The notes: generated by a model from the sequence alone, not told the origin. Counted from the first letter of the stretch, positions 45,964 through 58,457 are shown. The stretch is 64,000 nt of DNA from Haloactinopolyspora alba (GCF_003014555.1 NZ_PYGE01000018.1:1-64000), one strand, 5' to 3'. A program made the numbers and translations.

Positions 45964-46815
45964 TCAACCCTCCTGCCCGTTGCCAGCACCCGTGGCCTCG
46001 GCGCCGGCCGTAGCCTCTGCCGGTGCCTCGGCGGCGCTCGGCTCGGTCTCTGCCGTGGCGGCCGCGCCGGCCTCCTGGCGGTCGCCGCCCCGGCCGGGAC
46101 GACGGCGCTCGGGACGGCGGCGCTGTTGCTGCGCCCGTGCCTGTGCCGCCTGCTCGGCAGCACGCTCCGACCGGGAGCCGGTGACGTCGCCCTTGTAGAC
46201 CCAGACCTTCACGCCGATACGGCCGAATGTCGTGCGTGCCTCGTAGAAGCCGTAGTCCACGTCCGCGCGGAGCGTGTGCAGCGGCACCCGGCCCTCGCGG
46301 TAGAACTCCGAGCGGCTCATCTCGGCGCCGCCGAGACGGCCGGAGCACTGGATGCGCACGCCCTTCGCGCCCGCGCGCATCGTCGTCTGCAGCGCCTTGC
46401 GCATCGCGCGGCGGAACGCCACCCGGGCGGACAGCTGCTCGGCGACCCCCTGGGCCACCAGCTGCGCGTTCACCTCGGGCTGCTTGACCTCGAGCACGTT
46501 CATCTGGACCTGCTTGCCCGTGAGCTTCTCGAGCTCCGAACGCAGCCGGTCCGCGCCGACTCCGCGGCGGCCGATGACGATGCCCGGGCGCGCGGTGTGG
46601 ATGTCGACCCGCACGCGGTCACGCGTGCGCTCGATGTCCACGTGCGAAATGCCGGCGCGCTCCATGCCTTCGGTCATCAGCTTGCGGATGGCCACGTCCT
46701 CGGCCACGTAGTCCCGGTAGCGCTGACCCTTGGTGGTGCTGTCGGCGAACCACCGACTGGTGTGGTCGGTCGATACGCCGAGCCGGAACCCGTGCGGGTT
46801 GATCTTCTGACCCAC
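45964..46815 (-). CDS. rpsC: Ribosomal protein S3 (uS3) with long basic tail
   Basis: The protein has 283 residues. The S3 KH domain and C-terminal domain ([69 protein letters not shown]) occupy residues 1-215. A ~65-residue Ala/Gln/Arg/Glu-rich tail follows ([19 protein letters not shown]). The GTG start overlaps the rplV stop (TAGTG). Confidence 0.97.
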   Translation of the reverse strand: MGQKINPHGFRLGVSTDHTSRWFADSTTKGQRYRDYVAEDVAIRKLMTEGMERAGISHVDIERTRDRVRVDIHTARPGIVIGRRGVGADRLRSELEKLTGKQVQMNVLEVKQPEVNAQLVAQGVAEQLSARVAFRRAMRKALQTTMRAGAKGVRIQCSGRLGGAEMSRSEFYREGRVPLHTLRADVDYGFYEARTTFGRIGVKVWVYKGDVTGSRSERAAEQAAQARAQQQRRRPERRRPGRGGDRQEAGAAATAETEPSAAEAPAEATAGAEATGAGNGQEG

Positions 46816-47219
46816 TAGCGGGCCCCTCCCTTCGAACCGGCCGAAGCACGCTTGGCCTTCGAGGCCGGATTGCTCTTGCTGGCGGCCGGCTCGTCGTCGA
46901 CCACCACCGTGATGTGGCACGTCCGCTTGTTGATCCGGCTCGCACGGCCGTGGGCGCGCGGGCGGAACCGCTTCATGGTCGGACCGTCGTCGACGTACGC
47001 CTCGGCGACCACGAGCGTCTCGCGAGGCACGCTGGCGAGGTCGTCCGCGTTCGCCGCGGCGCTCTCGAGCACCTTGCGGACCGGTTCGGCGGCGGCCTGC
47101 GGGGCGAACCGCAGCAGTGCCGACGCCTCGTCGACCTCCATGCCACGGATGAGGTCCACCACACGGCGCGCCTTCATGGGCGTGACACGGACGAACCGCG
47201 CTTGAGCCCTGGCTTCCAT
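46815..47219 (-). CDS. rplV: Ribosomal protein L22 (uL22)
   Basis: The protein has 134 residues: [29 protein letters not shown] and the exit-tunnel loop [22 protein letters not shown]. About 20 residues of Ala/Lys/Ser-rich tail follow the core. Confidence 0.97.
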   Translation of the reverse strand: MEARAQARFVRVTPMKARRVVDLIRGMEVDEASALLRFAPQAAAEPVRKVLESAAANADDLASVPRETLVVAEAYVDDGPTMKRFRPRAHGRASRINKRTCHITVVVDDEPAASKSNPASKAKRASAGSKGGAR

Positions 47220-47252
47220 CGTTGACTCCTCGGGTTAACTACGTGGTGGACG

Positions 47253-47534
47253 TCACCGGCGCCGGGAGCGGCGGTCGTCCTTCTCGTGGCCCTTGAACGT
47301 CCGTGTCGGGGCGAACTCGCCGAGCTTGTGCCCGATCATCGCCTCCGTCACGAACACCGGGACGTGCTTGCGTCCGTCGTGGACGGCGATCGTGTGCCCG
47401 ATCATGTCGGGGACGATCATCGACCGGCGGGACCACGTCTTGATGACGTTCTTCGTGCCCTTCTCGTTCTGCGCCTCGACCTTGTTGGCCAGGTGCTCGT
47501 CGACGAAGGGGCCCTTCTTCAGGCTACGCGGCAT
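47253..47534 (-). CDS. rpsS: Ribosomal protein S19 (uS19)
   Basis: The protein has 93 residues: [52 protein letters not shown] and [26 protein letters not shown]. The usual start (PRSLKKGPF) confirms the ATG at 47534. Confidence 0.98.
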   Translation of the reverse strand: MPRSLKKGPFVDEHLANKVEAQNEKGTKNVIKTWSRRSMIVPDMIGHTIAVHDGRKHVPVFVTEAMIGHKLGEFAPTRTFKGHEKDDRRSRRR

Positions 47535-47553
47535 CTCTTCCGACTCCTGCGAC

Positions 47554-48390
47554 TCAGCGCTTCTTACCGGTCTTGCGCCGGCGGACGATCTGCCGGTCGC
47601 TCGGCTTGTTCTTCTTCCGCGTCCGGCCCTCCGGCGTACCGGCAGGGTTGACCGGGTGCCGACCGCCGGACGACTTGCCCTCGCCACCACCGTGCGGGTG
47701 GTCCACCGGGTTCATCGCCACACCGCGCACCTGCGGGCGCTTGCCCTTCCAGCGCGACCGTCCGGCCTTGCCCCAGTCGATGTTCGACTGCTCGGCGTTG
47801 CCGACCTCGCCGACCGTCGCGCGGCAGCGGACGTCGACGTTGCGGATCTCGCCGGACGGCATCCGCAGCTGGGCCCAGCTGCCTTCCTTGGCGACCAGCT
47901 GGACACTGGCGCCGGCCGAGCGGGCGATCTTGCCGCCGCCGCCGGGCCGCAGCTCGATGGCGTGCACGACCGTGCCGACCGGGATGTTGCGCAGCGGCAG
48001 GCTGTTGCCCGGCTTGATGTCGGCCGACGGGCCCGCCTCGACCCGCGCGCCCTGCTTCAGCCGGGTCGGCGCCAGGATGTAGCGCTTCTCGCCGTCGGCG
48101 TAGTGCAGCAACGCGATCCGCGAGGTGCGGTTCGGGTCGTACTCGATGTGCGCGACCTTCGCCGGCACGCCGTCCTTGTCGGCACGACGGAAGTCGATCA
48201 CCCGGTACTGGCGCTTGTGCCCGCCGCCCTGGTGCCGCGTCGTGATTCGCCCGGAGCTGTTCCGCCCGCCGTTCTTGGGCAGCGGCCGCACCAGCGACTT
48301 CTCCGGCTCGGACCGGGTGACCTCGGCGAAGTCGGCGACGCTGGAGCCGCGCCGGCCCGGTGTCGTCGGCTTGTGCTTTCGGATTGCCAT
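47554..48390 (-). CDS. rplB: Ribosomal protein L2 (uL2)
   Basis: The protein has 278 residues: [34 protein letters not shown], and [26 protein letters not shown], the universally conserved loop near the peptidyl transferase centre. The C-terminal basic end is complete. Confidence 0.98.
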   Translation of the reverse strand: MAIRKHKPTTPGRRGSSVADFAEVTRSEPEKSLVRPLPKNGGRNSSGRITTRHQGGGHKRQYRVIDFRRADKDGVPAKVAHIEYDPNRTSRIALLHYADGEKRYILAPTRLKQGARVEAGPSADIKPGNSLPLRNIPVGTVVHAIELRPGGGGKIARSAGASVQLVAKEGSWAQLRMPSGEIRNVDVRCRATVGEVGNAEQSNIDWGKAGRSRWKGKRPQVRGVAMNPVDHPHGGGEGKSSGGRHPVNPAGTPEGRTRKKNKPSDRQIVRRRKTGKKR

Positions 48391-48424
48391 TCGTCAGACC
48401 TCGATACTCGTGTCCTGGCCGGCC

Positions 48425-48727
48425 TCAGCCGACCGGGCCGGAGAAGATGTCGATGCGTTCGCCCGCCGCCACCGTGACGATCGCGCGCTTGGTGTCGGGA
48501 CGCTTGCCGACGCCGAACCGCGTACGCCGGCGCTTGCCCGGCCGGTTCTGCGTGTTGACGCCGGTGACCTTGACCTTGAACACCTTCTCGACAGCGATCT
48601 TGATCTCGGTCTTGTTCGCGTTCGGTGCGACCACGAAGGTGTACTTGTTCTCGTCCAGCAGGCCGTAGCTCTTCTCCGAGACGACCGGCTCGAGCAGGAT
48701 GTCGCGTGGGTCCTTGATGGTGCTCAC
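48425..48727 (-). CDS. rplW: Ribosomal protein L23 (uL23)
   Basis: The protein has 100 residues: [52 protein letters not shown]. It forms the docking site for trigger factor and SRP at the tunnel exit. It overlaps the rplD stop by 4 nt. Confidence 0.98.
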   Translation of the reverse strand: MSTIKDPRDILLEPVVSEKSYGLLDENKYTFVVAPNANKTEIKIAVEKVFKVKVTGVNTQNRPGKRRRTRFGVGKRPDTKRAIVTVAAGERIDIFSGPVG

Positions 48728-49380
48728 TTGGCGCCCTCCTCGACACCGCGGCGCGCGGCGTGCCCGGCCACGAAGGCGTCCAGACCACCCTGGGTGAACA
48801 CCACGTCGTCGGCGCAGAGCACGTCGTACGTGTTCAGCTGGTCGGCCGCGATCAGGTGCACATGCGACGCGTTGCGCAGGCTCTTCGCCGTCAGCTCGTC
48901 GCCGCGCTCCGTGACCACCAGCACGTTCTTGCGCTCGGTCAGCGTCTGCAGCGTGTTCAGGGCCGACTTCGTCGACGGACTGTCGCCCGGGACGAACCCG
49001 GCGACCACGTGCACGCGGTCGTGCGCGACCCGGTCGGACAGCGCTCCGCGCAGCGCGGCCGCCTTCATCTTCTTCGGCGTGCGCTGCGCGTAGTTGCGCG
49101 GCTGCGGGCCGTGCACGGTGCCGCCGCCGGCGAACTGCGGCGCCCGGATCGAGCCCTGCCGGGCCCGGCCGGTTCCCTTCTGGCGGTACGGCTTCGAGCC
49201 GCCGCCGGCGACGTCGCCGCGCGTCTTCGTCGCGTGCGTCCCCTGCCGGGCAGCGGCCAGCTGGGCCACCACGACCTGGTGGATCAGCGGCACGTTGACC
49301 TGTACCTCGAAGATCTCCGGCGGCAGCTCGACGGTTCCGGCCGAACCGCCGTTCACGTCCAGAACAGAGACGGTGCTCAC
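48724..49380 (-). CDS. rplD: Ribosomal protein L4 (uL4)
   Basis: The protein has 218 residues. The tunnel loop [31 protein letters not shown] and [17 protein letters not shown] are diagnostic. The GTG start overlaps the rplC stop. In proteobacteria L4 represses the S10 operon; in this window a different leader element is seen, so the mechanism may differ. Confidence 0.97.
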   Translation of the reverse strand: MSTVSVLDVNGGSAGTVELPPEIFEVQVNVPLIHQVVVAQLAAARQGTHATKTRGDVAGGGSKPYRQKGTGRARQGSIRAPQFAGGGTVHGPQPRNYAQRTPKKMKAAALRGALSDRVAHDRVHVVAGFVPGDSPSTKSALNTLQTLTERKNVLVVTERGDELTAKSLRNASHVHLIAADQLNTYDVLCADDVVFTQGGLDAFVAGHAARRGVEEGAK

Positions 49381-50054
49381 TTCGCGCCTCCCTTCGCGGC
49401 CGAGCGGACGAACAGCAGGCCGCCGTCGGGCCCCGGGACCGCGCCCTTGAGCAGCAGCACTCCCTTTTCGGCGTCCACCGCGTGGATCTCGATGTTCATC
49501 TTGGTCACCCGCTCGCCGCCCATGCGCCCGGCCATCTTCTGGCCCTTGAACACGCGTCCTGGCGTGGCCGCACCGCCGATGGCGCCCGGCGAACGGTGCT
49601 TGCGGTGCACACCGTGCGAACCGCGCAGACCGCCGAAGCCGTGCCGCTTCATCGTGCCGGCGAAGCCCTTGCCCTTGCTGGTGCCGGTGACGTCGACGTC
49701 CTGGCCGGCCTCGAACAGCTCGACGGTCAGCTCCTGGCCGAGCGTGTGCTCCGAGGCGTCGGCGGTGCGCAGCTCTGCGACGTGCCGCCGCGGCGTCACG
49801 CCCGCCTTCTCGAAGTGTCCCTTGGCCGGCTTCGTGACGCGGCGCGCGTTCGGCGCGCCGAAGGCCATCTGCACGGCGTCGTAGCCGTCGTTCTCGGGCG
49901 TGCGGACCTGGGTCACCACGCACGGGCCGGCCTTGACGACGGTGACCGGGACGATGCGGTTGTTCTCGTCCCACACCTGCGTCATGCCCAGCTTCTCGCC
50001 GAGCAGGCCCTTGCGTACGACGCTGACGGCGCGCTCCGAATTCTGAGTACTCAT
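49377..50054 (-). CDS. rplC: Ribosomal protein L3 (uL3)
   Basis: The protein has 225 residues: [63 protein letters not shown] and [14 protein letters not shown]. Starting ATG 50054 gives a ~13-residue leader before the core. It lies 14 nt downstream of rpsJ. Confidence 0.98.
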   Translation of the reverse strand: MSTQNSERAVSVVRKGLLGEKLGMTQVWDENNRIVPVTVVKAGPCVVTQVRTPENDGYDAVQMAFGAPNARRVTKPAKGHFEKAGVTPRRHVAELRTADASEHTLGQELTVELFEAGQDVDVTGTSKGKGFAGTMKRHGFGGLRGSHGVHRKHRSPGAIGGAATPGRVFKGQKMAGRMGGERVTKMNIEIHAVDAEKGVLLLKGAVPGPDGGLLFVRSAAKGGAK

Positions 50055-50068
50055 CGCTGACGCGTCCC

Positions 50069-50377
50069 TTAAAGCTTGATCTCGATGTCGACACCGGCCG
50101 GCAGGTCGAGCCGCATCAGCGAGTCGACGGTCTTCGGCGTCGGGTCGATGATGTCGATCAGCCGCTTGTGCGTACGCATCTCGAAGTGCTCGCGGCTGTC
50201 CTTGTACTTGTGCGGCGACCGGATGACGCAGTACACGTTCTTCTCGGTAGGCAGCGGCACCGGGCCTGCGACCTCTGCGCCTGTGCGCGTCACCGTGTCG
50301 ACGATCTTGCGCGCCGACGTGTCGATGACCTCGTGGTCGTAGGCCTTGAGCCGGATGCGGATCTTCTGTCCCGCCAT
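50069..50377 (-). CDS. rpsJ: Ribosomal protein S10 (uS10/NusE)
   Basis: The protein has 102 residues: [66 protein letters not shown]. It is a 30S protein and a transcription antitermination partner of NusB/NusG. It is first gene of the S10 operon with a ~265-nt leader. Confidence 0.98.
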   Translation of the reverse strand: MAGQKIRIRLKAYDHEVIDTSARKIVDTVTRTGAEVAGPVPLPTEKNVYCVIRSPHKYKDSREHFEMRTHKRLIDIIDPTPKTVDSLMRLDLPAGVDIEIKL

Positions 50378-50448
50378 GGCTGCTTGTCGTCCTCACTCTT
50401 CGTACCGCTTGAGATCCGATCTGACCGAACACCGGCCAGGCGCTCCAC

Positions 50449-50472
50449 CGACCCCCGCGGTCGGGCGTGTCG
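50449..50472 (-). promoter_or_regulatory. Shared ribosomal-operon leader element (S10 copy)
   Basis: A 24-nt sequence, beginning CGACACGCCCGACC on the minus strand, is identical to 55238-55261 in the str leader. CCGACC and GGTCGG around GCGGG give a short GC stem. It lies about 70 nt before the rpsJ start and well downstream of the promoter, so it acts, if at all, in the RNA. Confidence 0.6.
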
Positions 50473-50650
50473 CACTCCGTGACAAGGCACGGCTATGCCG
50501 ACGTGCGTCGAATCGAGGGATTCTTTCTGGTGAAGCCGACCTGGTCGAACCGACCGAGCCGGCATGGCGGAGTTCGCCGTCGTGCGAGTCGATGCACCAT
50601 CGACCGCGAGCGTGCAGCCTTGACGTCGCCCTCCACCGAGCAACCTGAAC

Positions 50651-50681
50651 AGTATGCCAGATCGGATCGGCCTCTGGCCAA
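50651..50681 (-). promoter_or_regulatory. Promoter of the S10 operon
   Basis: On the minus strand, TTGGCC (50676-50681) and CATACT (50651-50656) are 19 nt apart. It is the best -35/-10 pair in the gap between tuf and rpsJ. The transcript would have a leader of about 265 nt. Confidence 0.55.
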
Positions 50682-50749
50682 TCGGGGCGGAACTCGATCA
50701 CCTGACGACGCCGGAACGTCATGAGGTCAACGAACCCCACCGGTCGTTC

Positions 50750-50814
50750 GCCGGCGGCGGGTGAGCCGCGAGGGGATGAAGCCTCACCGCCCCGAGCGGC
50801 CGCCCGCCGCCGGC
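50750..50814 (-). terminator. Large hairpin downstream of tuf
   Basis: The 12-nt perfect GC arms (50750-50761 and 50803-50814) enclose 41 nt that contain a further GTGAG/CTCAC pair. It begins 12 nt past the tuf stop on the minus strand. It is a strong terminator candidate separating the str and S10 transcripts. There is no T-tract. Confidence 0.7.
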
Positions 50815-50826
50815 CAACGACATGGA

Positions 50827-52023
50827 TTACTTGATGATCTTCGTGACGTTACCGGCGCCGACCGTCCGGCCACCCTCACGGATGGCGAACTTCAGGTTCT
50901 CCTCCATGGCGACCGGCTGGATCAGCTCGACCGTCATCCCCGTGTTGTCGCCGGGCATGACCATCTCGGTGCCCTCGGGCAGCGTCACGACACCGGTCAC
51001 GTCGGTGGTGCGGAAGTAGAACTGCGGACGGTAGTTGTTGAAGAACGGCGTGTGCCGGCCACCCTCGTCCTTGCCGAGAATGTAGACCTCGGCCTCGAAG
51101 TTGGTGTGCGGCGTGTTGCTGCCGGGCTTCACCGCGACCATGCCGCGCTCGACGTCCTCGCGCTTGGTACCACGCAGCAACAGGCCGACGTTCTCGCCGG
51201 CGCGGGCCTCGTCCAGCGTCTTGCGGAACATCTCGACCGCGGTGACCGTCGTCTTCGGCGCCGGGCCCGGACGGATGCCGACCAGCTCGATCTCCTCGCT
51301 GGCCTTGAGCACGCCGCGCTCGACACGGCCGGTGACGACCGTGCCGCGGCCGGTGATCGTGAAGACGTCCTCGATCGGCATCAGGAACGGCTTCTCGATG
51401 TCACGGGTCGGGTCCGGGATGCTCGCGTCCACGGCGTCCATGAGGTCCTCGACCGACTTGACCCACTCCGCGTCGCCCTCGAGCGCCTTCAGCGCCGAGA
51501 CCTTGACCACCGGAGCGTTGTCGCCGTCGAAGTCCTGCTCGCTCAGCAGCTCACGGACCTCCATCTCGACGAGCTCCATGATCTCGTCGTCCTCGACCAT
51601 GTCCGCCTTGTTCAGCGCGACGAGGATGTACGGAACGCCGACCTGACGGGCCAGGAGCACGTGCTCCTTGGTCTGCGGCATCGGGCCGTCGGTGGCGGCC
51701 ACGACCAGGATCGCCCCGTCCATCTGCGCCGCACCCGTGATCATGTTCTTCACGTAGTCGGCGTGGCCGGGAGCGTCGACGTGAGCGTAGTGACGCTGCT
51801 CGGTCTGGTACTCGACGTGCGCGATGTTGATCGTGATACCGCGCTGCTTCTCTTCGGGAGCCTTGTCGATGTCCTCGAAGATCTGCGTCTGGTTCAGCTC
51901 CGGGTACTTGTCGTGCAGCACCTTCGTGATCGCCGCGGTCAGCGTCGTCTTCCCGTGGTCGACGTGCCCGATGGTGCCGATGTTGACGTGCGGCTTGGTC
52001 CGCTCGAACTTCGCCTTAGCCAC
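50827..52023 (-). CDS. tuf: Elongation factor Tu
   Basis: The protein has 398 residues. G1 GHVDHGKTT (19-27), the switch I region [13 protein letters not shown]3 DAPGH, G4 NKAD and G5 SALK are all intact. It delivers aminoacyl-tRNA to the ribosome. It is last gene of the str operon, 116 nt after fusA. Confidence 0.99.
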   Translation of the reverse strand: MAKAKFERTKPHVNIGTIGHVDHGKTTLTAAITKVLHDKYPELNQTQIFEDIDKAPEEKQRGITINIAHVEYQTEQRHYAHVDAPGHADYVKNMITGAAQMDGAILVVAATDGPMPQTKEHVLLARQVGVPYILVALNKADMVEDDEIMELVEMEVRELLSEQDFDGDNAPVVKVSALKALEGDAEWVKSVEDLMDAVDASIPDPTRDIEKPFLMPIEDVFTITGRGTVVTGRVERGVLKASEEIELVGIRPGPAPKTTVTAVEMFRKTLDEARAGENVGLLLRGTKREDVERGMVAVKPGSNTPHTNFEAEVYILGKDEGGRHTPFFNNYRPQFYFRTTDVTGVVTLPEGTEMVMPGDNTGMTVELIQPVAMEENLKFAIREGGRTVGAGNVTKIIK

Positions 52024-52115
52024 TGCTGGGTCCTCCTGTTAGGACTCGTACGTTGCCGATGTCCCGCGAACGGTGTGCTCGGCTGCTTTTCTTGGTCGGG
52101 TGTGCCTACGTTGTT

Positions 52116-52134
52116 CCGGCCGGGTGAAGGCCGG
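52116..52134 (-). terminator. Small hairpin between fusA and tuf
   Basis: The 6-bp arms CCGGCC (52116-52121) and GGCCGG (52129-52134) with a 7-nt loop start a few nt after the fusA stop. The stem is too short to be a strong terminator. Partial attenuation before tuf is possible. Confidence 0.3.
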
Positions 52135-52139
52135 GACGA

Positions 52140-54245
<2,106 letters not shown>

Positions 54246-54284
54246 TCCTGCGTCGCTTCCTGGTTCGTCGAATGCCTGCGTGGA

Positions 54285-54755
54285 TTACCAGCGGTAGTGC
54301 GCGAAGGCCTTGTTCGACTCGGCCATCTTGTGGGTGTCCTCACGACGCTTCACGCTGGCACCCAGGCCGTTGGAGGCGTCGAGAATCTCGTTCATCAGCC
54401 GCTCGGTCATCGTCTTCTCACGACGCGCGCGCGAGTAGCTGACCAGCCAGCGCAGCGCCAGCGTCGTACTGCGCCCCGAACGCACCTCGATGGGCACCTG
54501 GTAGGTGGCGCCACCGACGCGGCGGCTGCGCACCTCGAGCGTGGGCTTGACGTTGTCGAGGGCGCGCTTGAGCGTCACGACCGGGTCGGTGCCGGTCTTC
54601 TCACGGCAGCCCTCGAGGGCGCCGTGCACGATGCCCTCGGCGACCGACTTCTTGCCGTCGACGAGGACCTTGTTCACCAACTGGGTGACCAGCGGGGAAC
54701 CGTAGACCGGGTCGACAATGACCGGTCGCTTCGGGGCGGGGCCCTTGCGCGGCAT
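54285..54755 (-). CDS. rpsG: Ribosomal protein S7 (uS7)
   Basis: The protein has 156 residues: [62 protein letters not shown] and [20 protein letters not shown]. Its ATG overlaps the rpsL stop (TGATG). Confidence 0.98.
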   Translation of the reverse strand: MPRKGPAPKRPVIVDPVYGSPLVTQLVNKVLVDGKKSVAEGIVHGALEGCREKTGTDPVVTLKRALDNVKPTLEVRSRRVGGATYQVPIEVRSGRSTTLALRWLVSYSRARREKTMTERLMNEILDASNGLGASVKRREDTHKMAESNKAFAHYRW

Positions 54756-55129
54756 CAGCTCTTCTCCTTCTTCGCGCCGTACCGACTGCGCGCCTGCTTG
54801 CGGTTCTTCACGCCCTGCGTGTCGAGCGAACCGCGGACGATCTTGTACCGGACGCCGGGCAGGTCCTTCACACGACCGCCGCGCACGAGCACCATCGAGT
54901 GCTCCTGCAGGTTGTGGCCCACGCCCGGGATGTAGGCGGTGACCTCGATCTGACTGGTCAGCTTGACGCGAGCGACCTTACGCAGGGCCGAGTTCGGCTT
55001 TTTGGGGGTCGTGGTGTACACGCGCGTGCACACACCGCGCCGCTGCGGGCTGCCTTTGAGCGCCGGAGTTGTGTTCTTGGCGACCTTGTCCTGGCGGCCC
55101 TTGCGGACCAGCTGCTGGATCGTGGGCAC
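54755..55129 (-). CDS. rpsL: Ribosomal protein S12 (uS12)
   Basis: The protein has 124 residues. [14 protein letters not shown] at the start, [19 protein letters not shown] (with the streptomycin-site Lys of the KKPNSALRK loop in the wild-type form) and the [30 protein letters not shown] end are present. It is first gene of the str operon. Confidence 0.98.
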   Translation of the reverse strand: MPTIQQLVRKGRQDKVAKNTTPALKGSPQRRGVCTRVYTTTPKKPNSALRKVARVKLTSQIEVTAYIPGVGHNLQEHSMVLVRGGRVKDLPGVRYKIVRGSLDTQGVKNRKQARSRYGAKKEKS

Positions 55130-55237
55130 TACGTCTCCGTTGTCCTCGTGCGTGTGTCGAACTGCCTCGACATCTGGGTTCTCGGATCGCGCTGAACGAC
55201 AACCTCGTCAGCGGAATGGTGGGCGGCCGCCGTCAGG

Positions 55238-55261
55238 CGACCCCCGCGGTCGGGCGTGTCG
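55238..55261 (-). promoter_or_regulatory. Shared ribosomal-operon leader element (str copy)
   Basis: This is the 24-nt sequence identical to 50449-50472, here about 110 nt before the rpsL start and about 115-135 nt after the likely transcription start. The same CGACC/GGTCG hairpin can form. It lies inside the 5' untranslated RNA in both operons. Confidence 0.6.
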
Positions 55262-55382
55262 GCCCGACACCACTCCACGCAACCAGGTTCCCGATCAGTG
55301 TGGTCGGTGGATCTGTCCGGTATGCGCCAGCTCGTCGGCTGGGCGCGCCGGTTGGCCCGGAACAGTCCAGGCACGAAGAATG

Positions 55383-55412
55383 AGGTTACCCGCTCGAGGG
55401 CACCCAGGTCAA
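55383..55412 (-). promoter_or_regulatory. Promoter of the str operon
   Basis: On the minus strand, TTGACC (55407-55412) and TAACCT (55383-55388) are separated by exactly 18 nt, the standard actinobacterial sigma-A/HrdB spacing. The leader to rpsL would be about 245 nt. Confidence 0.75.
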
Positions 55413-55688
55413 AGCGGGCGCCGCGCTCAGGCAACCTGCCGTCGTGCGGCCACGGTAGCTCACCACGCCCGCCCGCGTCACCCCTGCACTGTGACGCCGA
55501 AGTCAAGCGTGAAGGTGAAGCAGTGATCTCGTTGACCGTCGCCGTGACTGAACTCTGTCGAACGTGGTCAGCGACCTGCTACCGTGCGTTCTCCAACTTT
55601 GATCATCCACACGGGGGTCGCCGTGCGTGTCGTATCGTCCGAGTTCGCCGCTCCGCGCGCTTCAAGCACACCCCGCCGGACGCGGTAG

Positions 55689-58457
55689 ATGCTCGGGCGC
55701 GCCCGAACCATCCGTGCGACGCAGGCGCTGGTCGACGCCGTCGCAATACTTCACCAGGTCGCGGACCGGGACCGACAAGCACTCGAACAGCGGCGTGCCG
55801 ACGATCTCAAGCAGCTGAGGGCGGGCTTTGCGGAAGAGGCCGGCGATCTGTACGAGGACCATGCCGCCGAGACATCACGACGCCGAACGGCGCTGAACGA
55901 CGCCGTCACCACCTTCTCAACGCCCCAGCACGATGGGGGCCCGTTCGACGTTGCCGAGTACGTGCGCCTGGGGCAGGCGACGCTCGACACGGATCTGCCC
56001 GATCGTGCGGCGTCACCCACGATCCCCGTGTGGGCACCACTACTCGATCACGGAAATCTCGTCCTCACCGGCTCCTGGTCGGACACCGTCGCAGGGCTGA
56101 TCCGATCGATGGTCCATCAGACGCTGACAGATAGCGGCCCTGGCCAGGTACGCATCCGATCAGTCGATCCGTCGGTCCGGTCCGCACTCGCCGCGTTCTC
56201 GCCACTCGCCGACGTCCGCGATGACCTCTTGACACCGCCTGCCACGTCGGAACACGAGGTCGAGGAAATGCTCCAAGGGCTCCTCGCCGACGTTCGTGCC
56301 ACGGTGGACATGTTCCAGGGGCGGCGCTCCACCCTCGGCCAGCTGCGTCGCGAGACCGGCCAGCCCATCGGCACCTACCAGCTCCTCGTCGTCACCGACT
56401 TTCCCGCCGGGTTCTCCAGGCGGGCCACCGAAGGTCTGCTCAACGTCATGCGGGCTGGACCTGCCGTCGGCGTCAGCACGATCGTGCATGTCGATCCCGC
56501 CTTTCGGTCCACACCCGGTACGCCCGCCGTCGACACGCTTGCCTCCCAGGCAGAGACGATCGCGGTCACCGATCAGGGGGTGCGAACGGGTTGGCTTCCG
56601 GGCTGGACGATGACGCCGGACCCCGAGCCCGACCTCACGACCACCGCCGACCTCGCCGAGAAGGCGCGGGGAGCACAAGCTCCGCAGATCGATTTCCTCG
56701 ATTGCCAGCCGAACGTTGATCTCCTGTCCGACGTGTCGACCCATCGCCTTACCGCAACCATCGGCCGTGCCGGCCAGCGCCCCGTCACTCTCACGTTGGG
56801 TGACGAGATCGATCAACGCCACAACATCCTGGTCTCCGGTGCCGTCGGCCAGGGCAAGTCGAACCTGCTCATGGTGCTCATCCACAGCCTCGCGATGCGC
56901 TATCCGCCGAGTGAACTCGAGATGCATCTCCTCGACTTCAAGGAGGGCGTGACGCTCGAACCATTGGGAGCCCGGTCGTCACCCCCGTCGTGGCTCCCCC
57001 ACGCGGTATCCATCGGGTTGAACAGCGATCGGACCTACGGTGCGTCCGTCTTGTCGCACCTGGTGGCTGAGTTCGAGCGCAGGGCGACGCTGATGCGCGG
57101 GCACGGCGACAACATCACGAAGTACCGTCTCGCCGACCCGTCGCACCGGATGCCCCGAATCCTCGTCGTCATCGACGAGTTCCAGGTGCTGTTCGACGCG
57201 GACGACGACACCTCTGAACGAGCTCTGGCCGACCTCGAACGTCTCGCCCGGAAGGGCCGCGCCTATGGCATTCACCTCGTGCTCGCGTCGCAGACACTCT
57301 CAGGCATCACATCGATGCTCACAAAACAGGATGGGATCTTCGCGCAGTTCCCGATCCGCCTGGCGCTGAAGAACTCCGCAGCGGAGTCTCGCGCCGTCCT
57401 GGACCAGAACAACACGGCAGCAGCACGGCTACGCTATCGCGGCGAACTCCTCGTCAATCTCGACTTCGGCGACGTCGAGTCGAACCGCCGGGCCACGGTG
57501 TGCTGGGCCCAGGACCGCCAACTGGCTCAACTACGTCAACGTCTGTGCGATCACTCGGGGGCCGACCATTCTCGGCGACCGACAACTTTCGACGGCGCGC
57601 ATGCTCCTTCACTCGCCGAGGCTCATCAGAAGTTGAGCGGCATTCGCCGGTCACCGGACTCGACAGCGGCTCGGTCGGCGCTACTCGGTACCACGGTCGA
57701 CGTCCGTTCCGAGCCCGTCGGGTTCGCACTGACCGCCGACAACGGACGCCATCTCGCCGTGGTCGGCGCAGGCGCTCCTCGAAGCGGTTCCGGCATCTCT
57801 GAAGCGGACAACCAGGCCGTCGGCGCACTACAGGCCGCCGCCTTGAGTCTCGCCGCCCAGCACGGTGGCGATGGTGCGCAGATCGTCATTGTCGACCTCC
57901 TGCCGGAGACGACGTCGACGGCGTGCAACATGAACGAGTTCACGAACATCCTCGGCACGTCAGGCGTGACGGTGACCCGGTACGACAACAAGAACGTCGA
58001 CGACTACCTAATCAGCCTGAACGACATGATCGAATCGCGTCAGCCGGACGATGCGCCGGTCTATGTCGTCGCGTTCGGCCTCGACCGGGTTCGAAAGTTC
58101 CGCCACCTCGATATGGCGCGTGGCGCAACGGTTACTCCAGCTGACGGTGTGCACGCCCTGCTGCGTGACGGACCACCGGTCGGCGCGCACCTGCTGGCAT
58201 GGTGGTCGAGTTTGCGGGTGATGAACGAGCACCTGGGGCTCGAGGCGTCCGGGACCGTCGACGGCATCCTCGCGCTTCGAGTCACATCGAATGACGCACA
58301 GGATCTGTTCGGTCCGTTCACGGTCTGGAAACCTGACGGGCCACGCGGGCTGCTGCACGACCGCGTCGAATCGTCGGAGCCCAGCGTCATTGTCCCGTTC
58401 CGGCCTCTCATGACTGCACAGATCGATACGGTACGTCAGATGGTGGAGCAGCTTTGA
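55689..58457 (+). CDS. FtsK/SpoIIIE-EccC-like ATPase with coiled-coil N-terminus
   Basis: The protein has 922 residues. Residues 1-105 are helical and resemble the next gene's soluble part. Residues ~110-300 look like an ATPase fold without a P-loop (LVLTGSWSDTVAGL, LLVVTDFP). Residues ~360-610 are the active FtsK/HerA-type domain: Walker A GAVGQGKS (384-391), LLDFKEG, Walker B RILVVIDEFQ (D496, E497), then LVLASQTLSGI. Residues ~690-900 repeat the fold with a degenerate loop (LAVVGAGAPRSGSG, IVIVDLLP). No transmembrane segment is seen, unlike FtsK and EccC. Three linked ATPase folds with one or more degenerate are a feature of EccC in type VII secretion. The TTG of the next gene overlaps its stop (TTGA). 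Confidence 0.82.
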   Translation: MLGRARTIRATQALVDAVAILHQVADRDRQALEQRRADDLKQLRAGFAEEAGDLYEDHAAETSRRRTALNDAVTTFSTPQHDGGPFDVAEYVRLGQATLDTDLPDRAASPTIPVWAPLLDHGNLVLTGSWSDTVAGLIRSMVHQTLTDSGPGQVRIRSVDPSVRSALAAFSPLADVRDDLLTPPATSEHEVEEMLQGLLADVRATVDMFQGRRSTLGQLRRETGQPIGTYQLLVVTDFPAGFSRRATEGLLNVMRAGPAVGVSTIVHVDPAFRSTPGTPAVDTLASQAETIAVTDQGVRTGWLPGWTMTPDPEPDLTTTADLAEKARGAQAPQIDFLDCQPNVDLLSDVSTHRLTATIGRAGQRPVTLTLGDEIDQRHNILVSGAVGQGKSNLLMVLIHSLAMRYPPSELEMHLLDFKEGVTLEPLGARSSPPSWLPHAVSIGLNSDRTYGASVLSHLVAEFERRATLMRGHGDNITKYRLADPSHRMPRILVVIDEFQVLFDADDDTSERALADLERLARKGRAYGIHLVLASQTLSGITSMLTKQDGIFAQFPIRLALKNSAAESRAVLDQNNTAAARLRYRGELLVNLDFGDVESNRRATVCWAQDRQLAQLRQRLCDHSGADHSRRPTTFDGAHAPSLAEAHQKLSGIRRSPDSTAARSALLGTTVDVRSEPVGFALTADNGRHLAVVGAGAPRSGSGISEADNQAVGALQAAALSLAAQHGGDGAQIVIVDLLPETTSTACNMNEFTNILGTSGVTVTRYDNKNVDDYLISLNDMIESRQPDDAPVYVVAFGLDRVRKFRHLDMARGATVTPADGVHALLRDGPPVGAHLLAWWSSLRVMNEHLGLEASGTVDGILALRVTSNDAQDLFGPFTVWKPDGPRGLLHDRVESSEPSVIVPFRPLMTAQIDTVRQMVEQL

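Larger units (their letters stand above)
50378..50826. other. S10 operon leader and tuf-S10 intergenic region
   Basis: This 449-bp gap has no gene. From the tuf side it holds the large hairpin at 50750-50814, then the S10 promoter (50651-50681). A leader of about 265 nt follows, with the 24-nt element shared with the str leader (50449-50472). GATCCGATCTGG-like motifs also recur twice (around 50413-50424 and 50660-50669). Confidence 0.6.
55130..55688. other. Divergent region: str operon leader/promoter and start of the ATPase operon
   Basis: This 559-bp gap has no gene. From the rpsL side it holds a ~245-nt leader with the shared element (55238-55261), then the str promoter (55383-55412). Beyond about 55500, on the plus strand, lies the upstream region of the ATPase operon. 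No clear -35/-10 pair was found there, and the ATG at 55689 has a stop codon just ahead in frame and only a weak ribosome site. Confidence 0.5.

Noticed and set aside
55627-55818. 63-codon frame ahead of the ATPase gene
   Set aside because: It starts at a weak start codon, overlaps the ATPase start in another frame and has no ribosome site or protein-like sequence.
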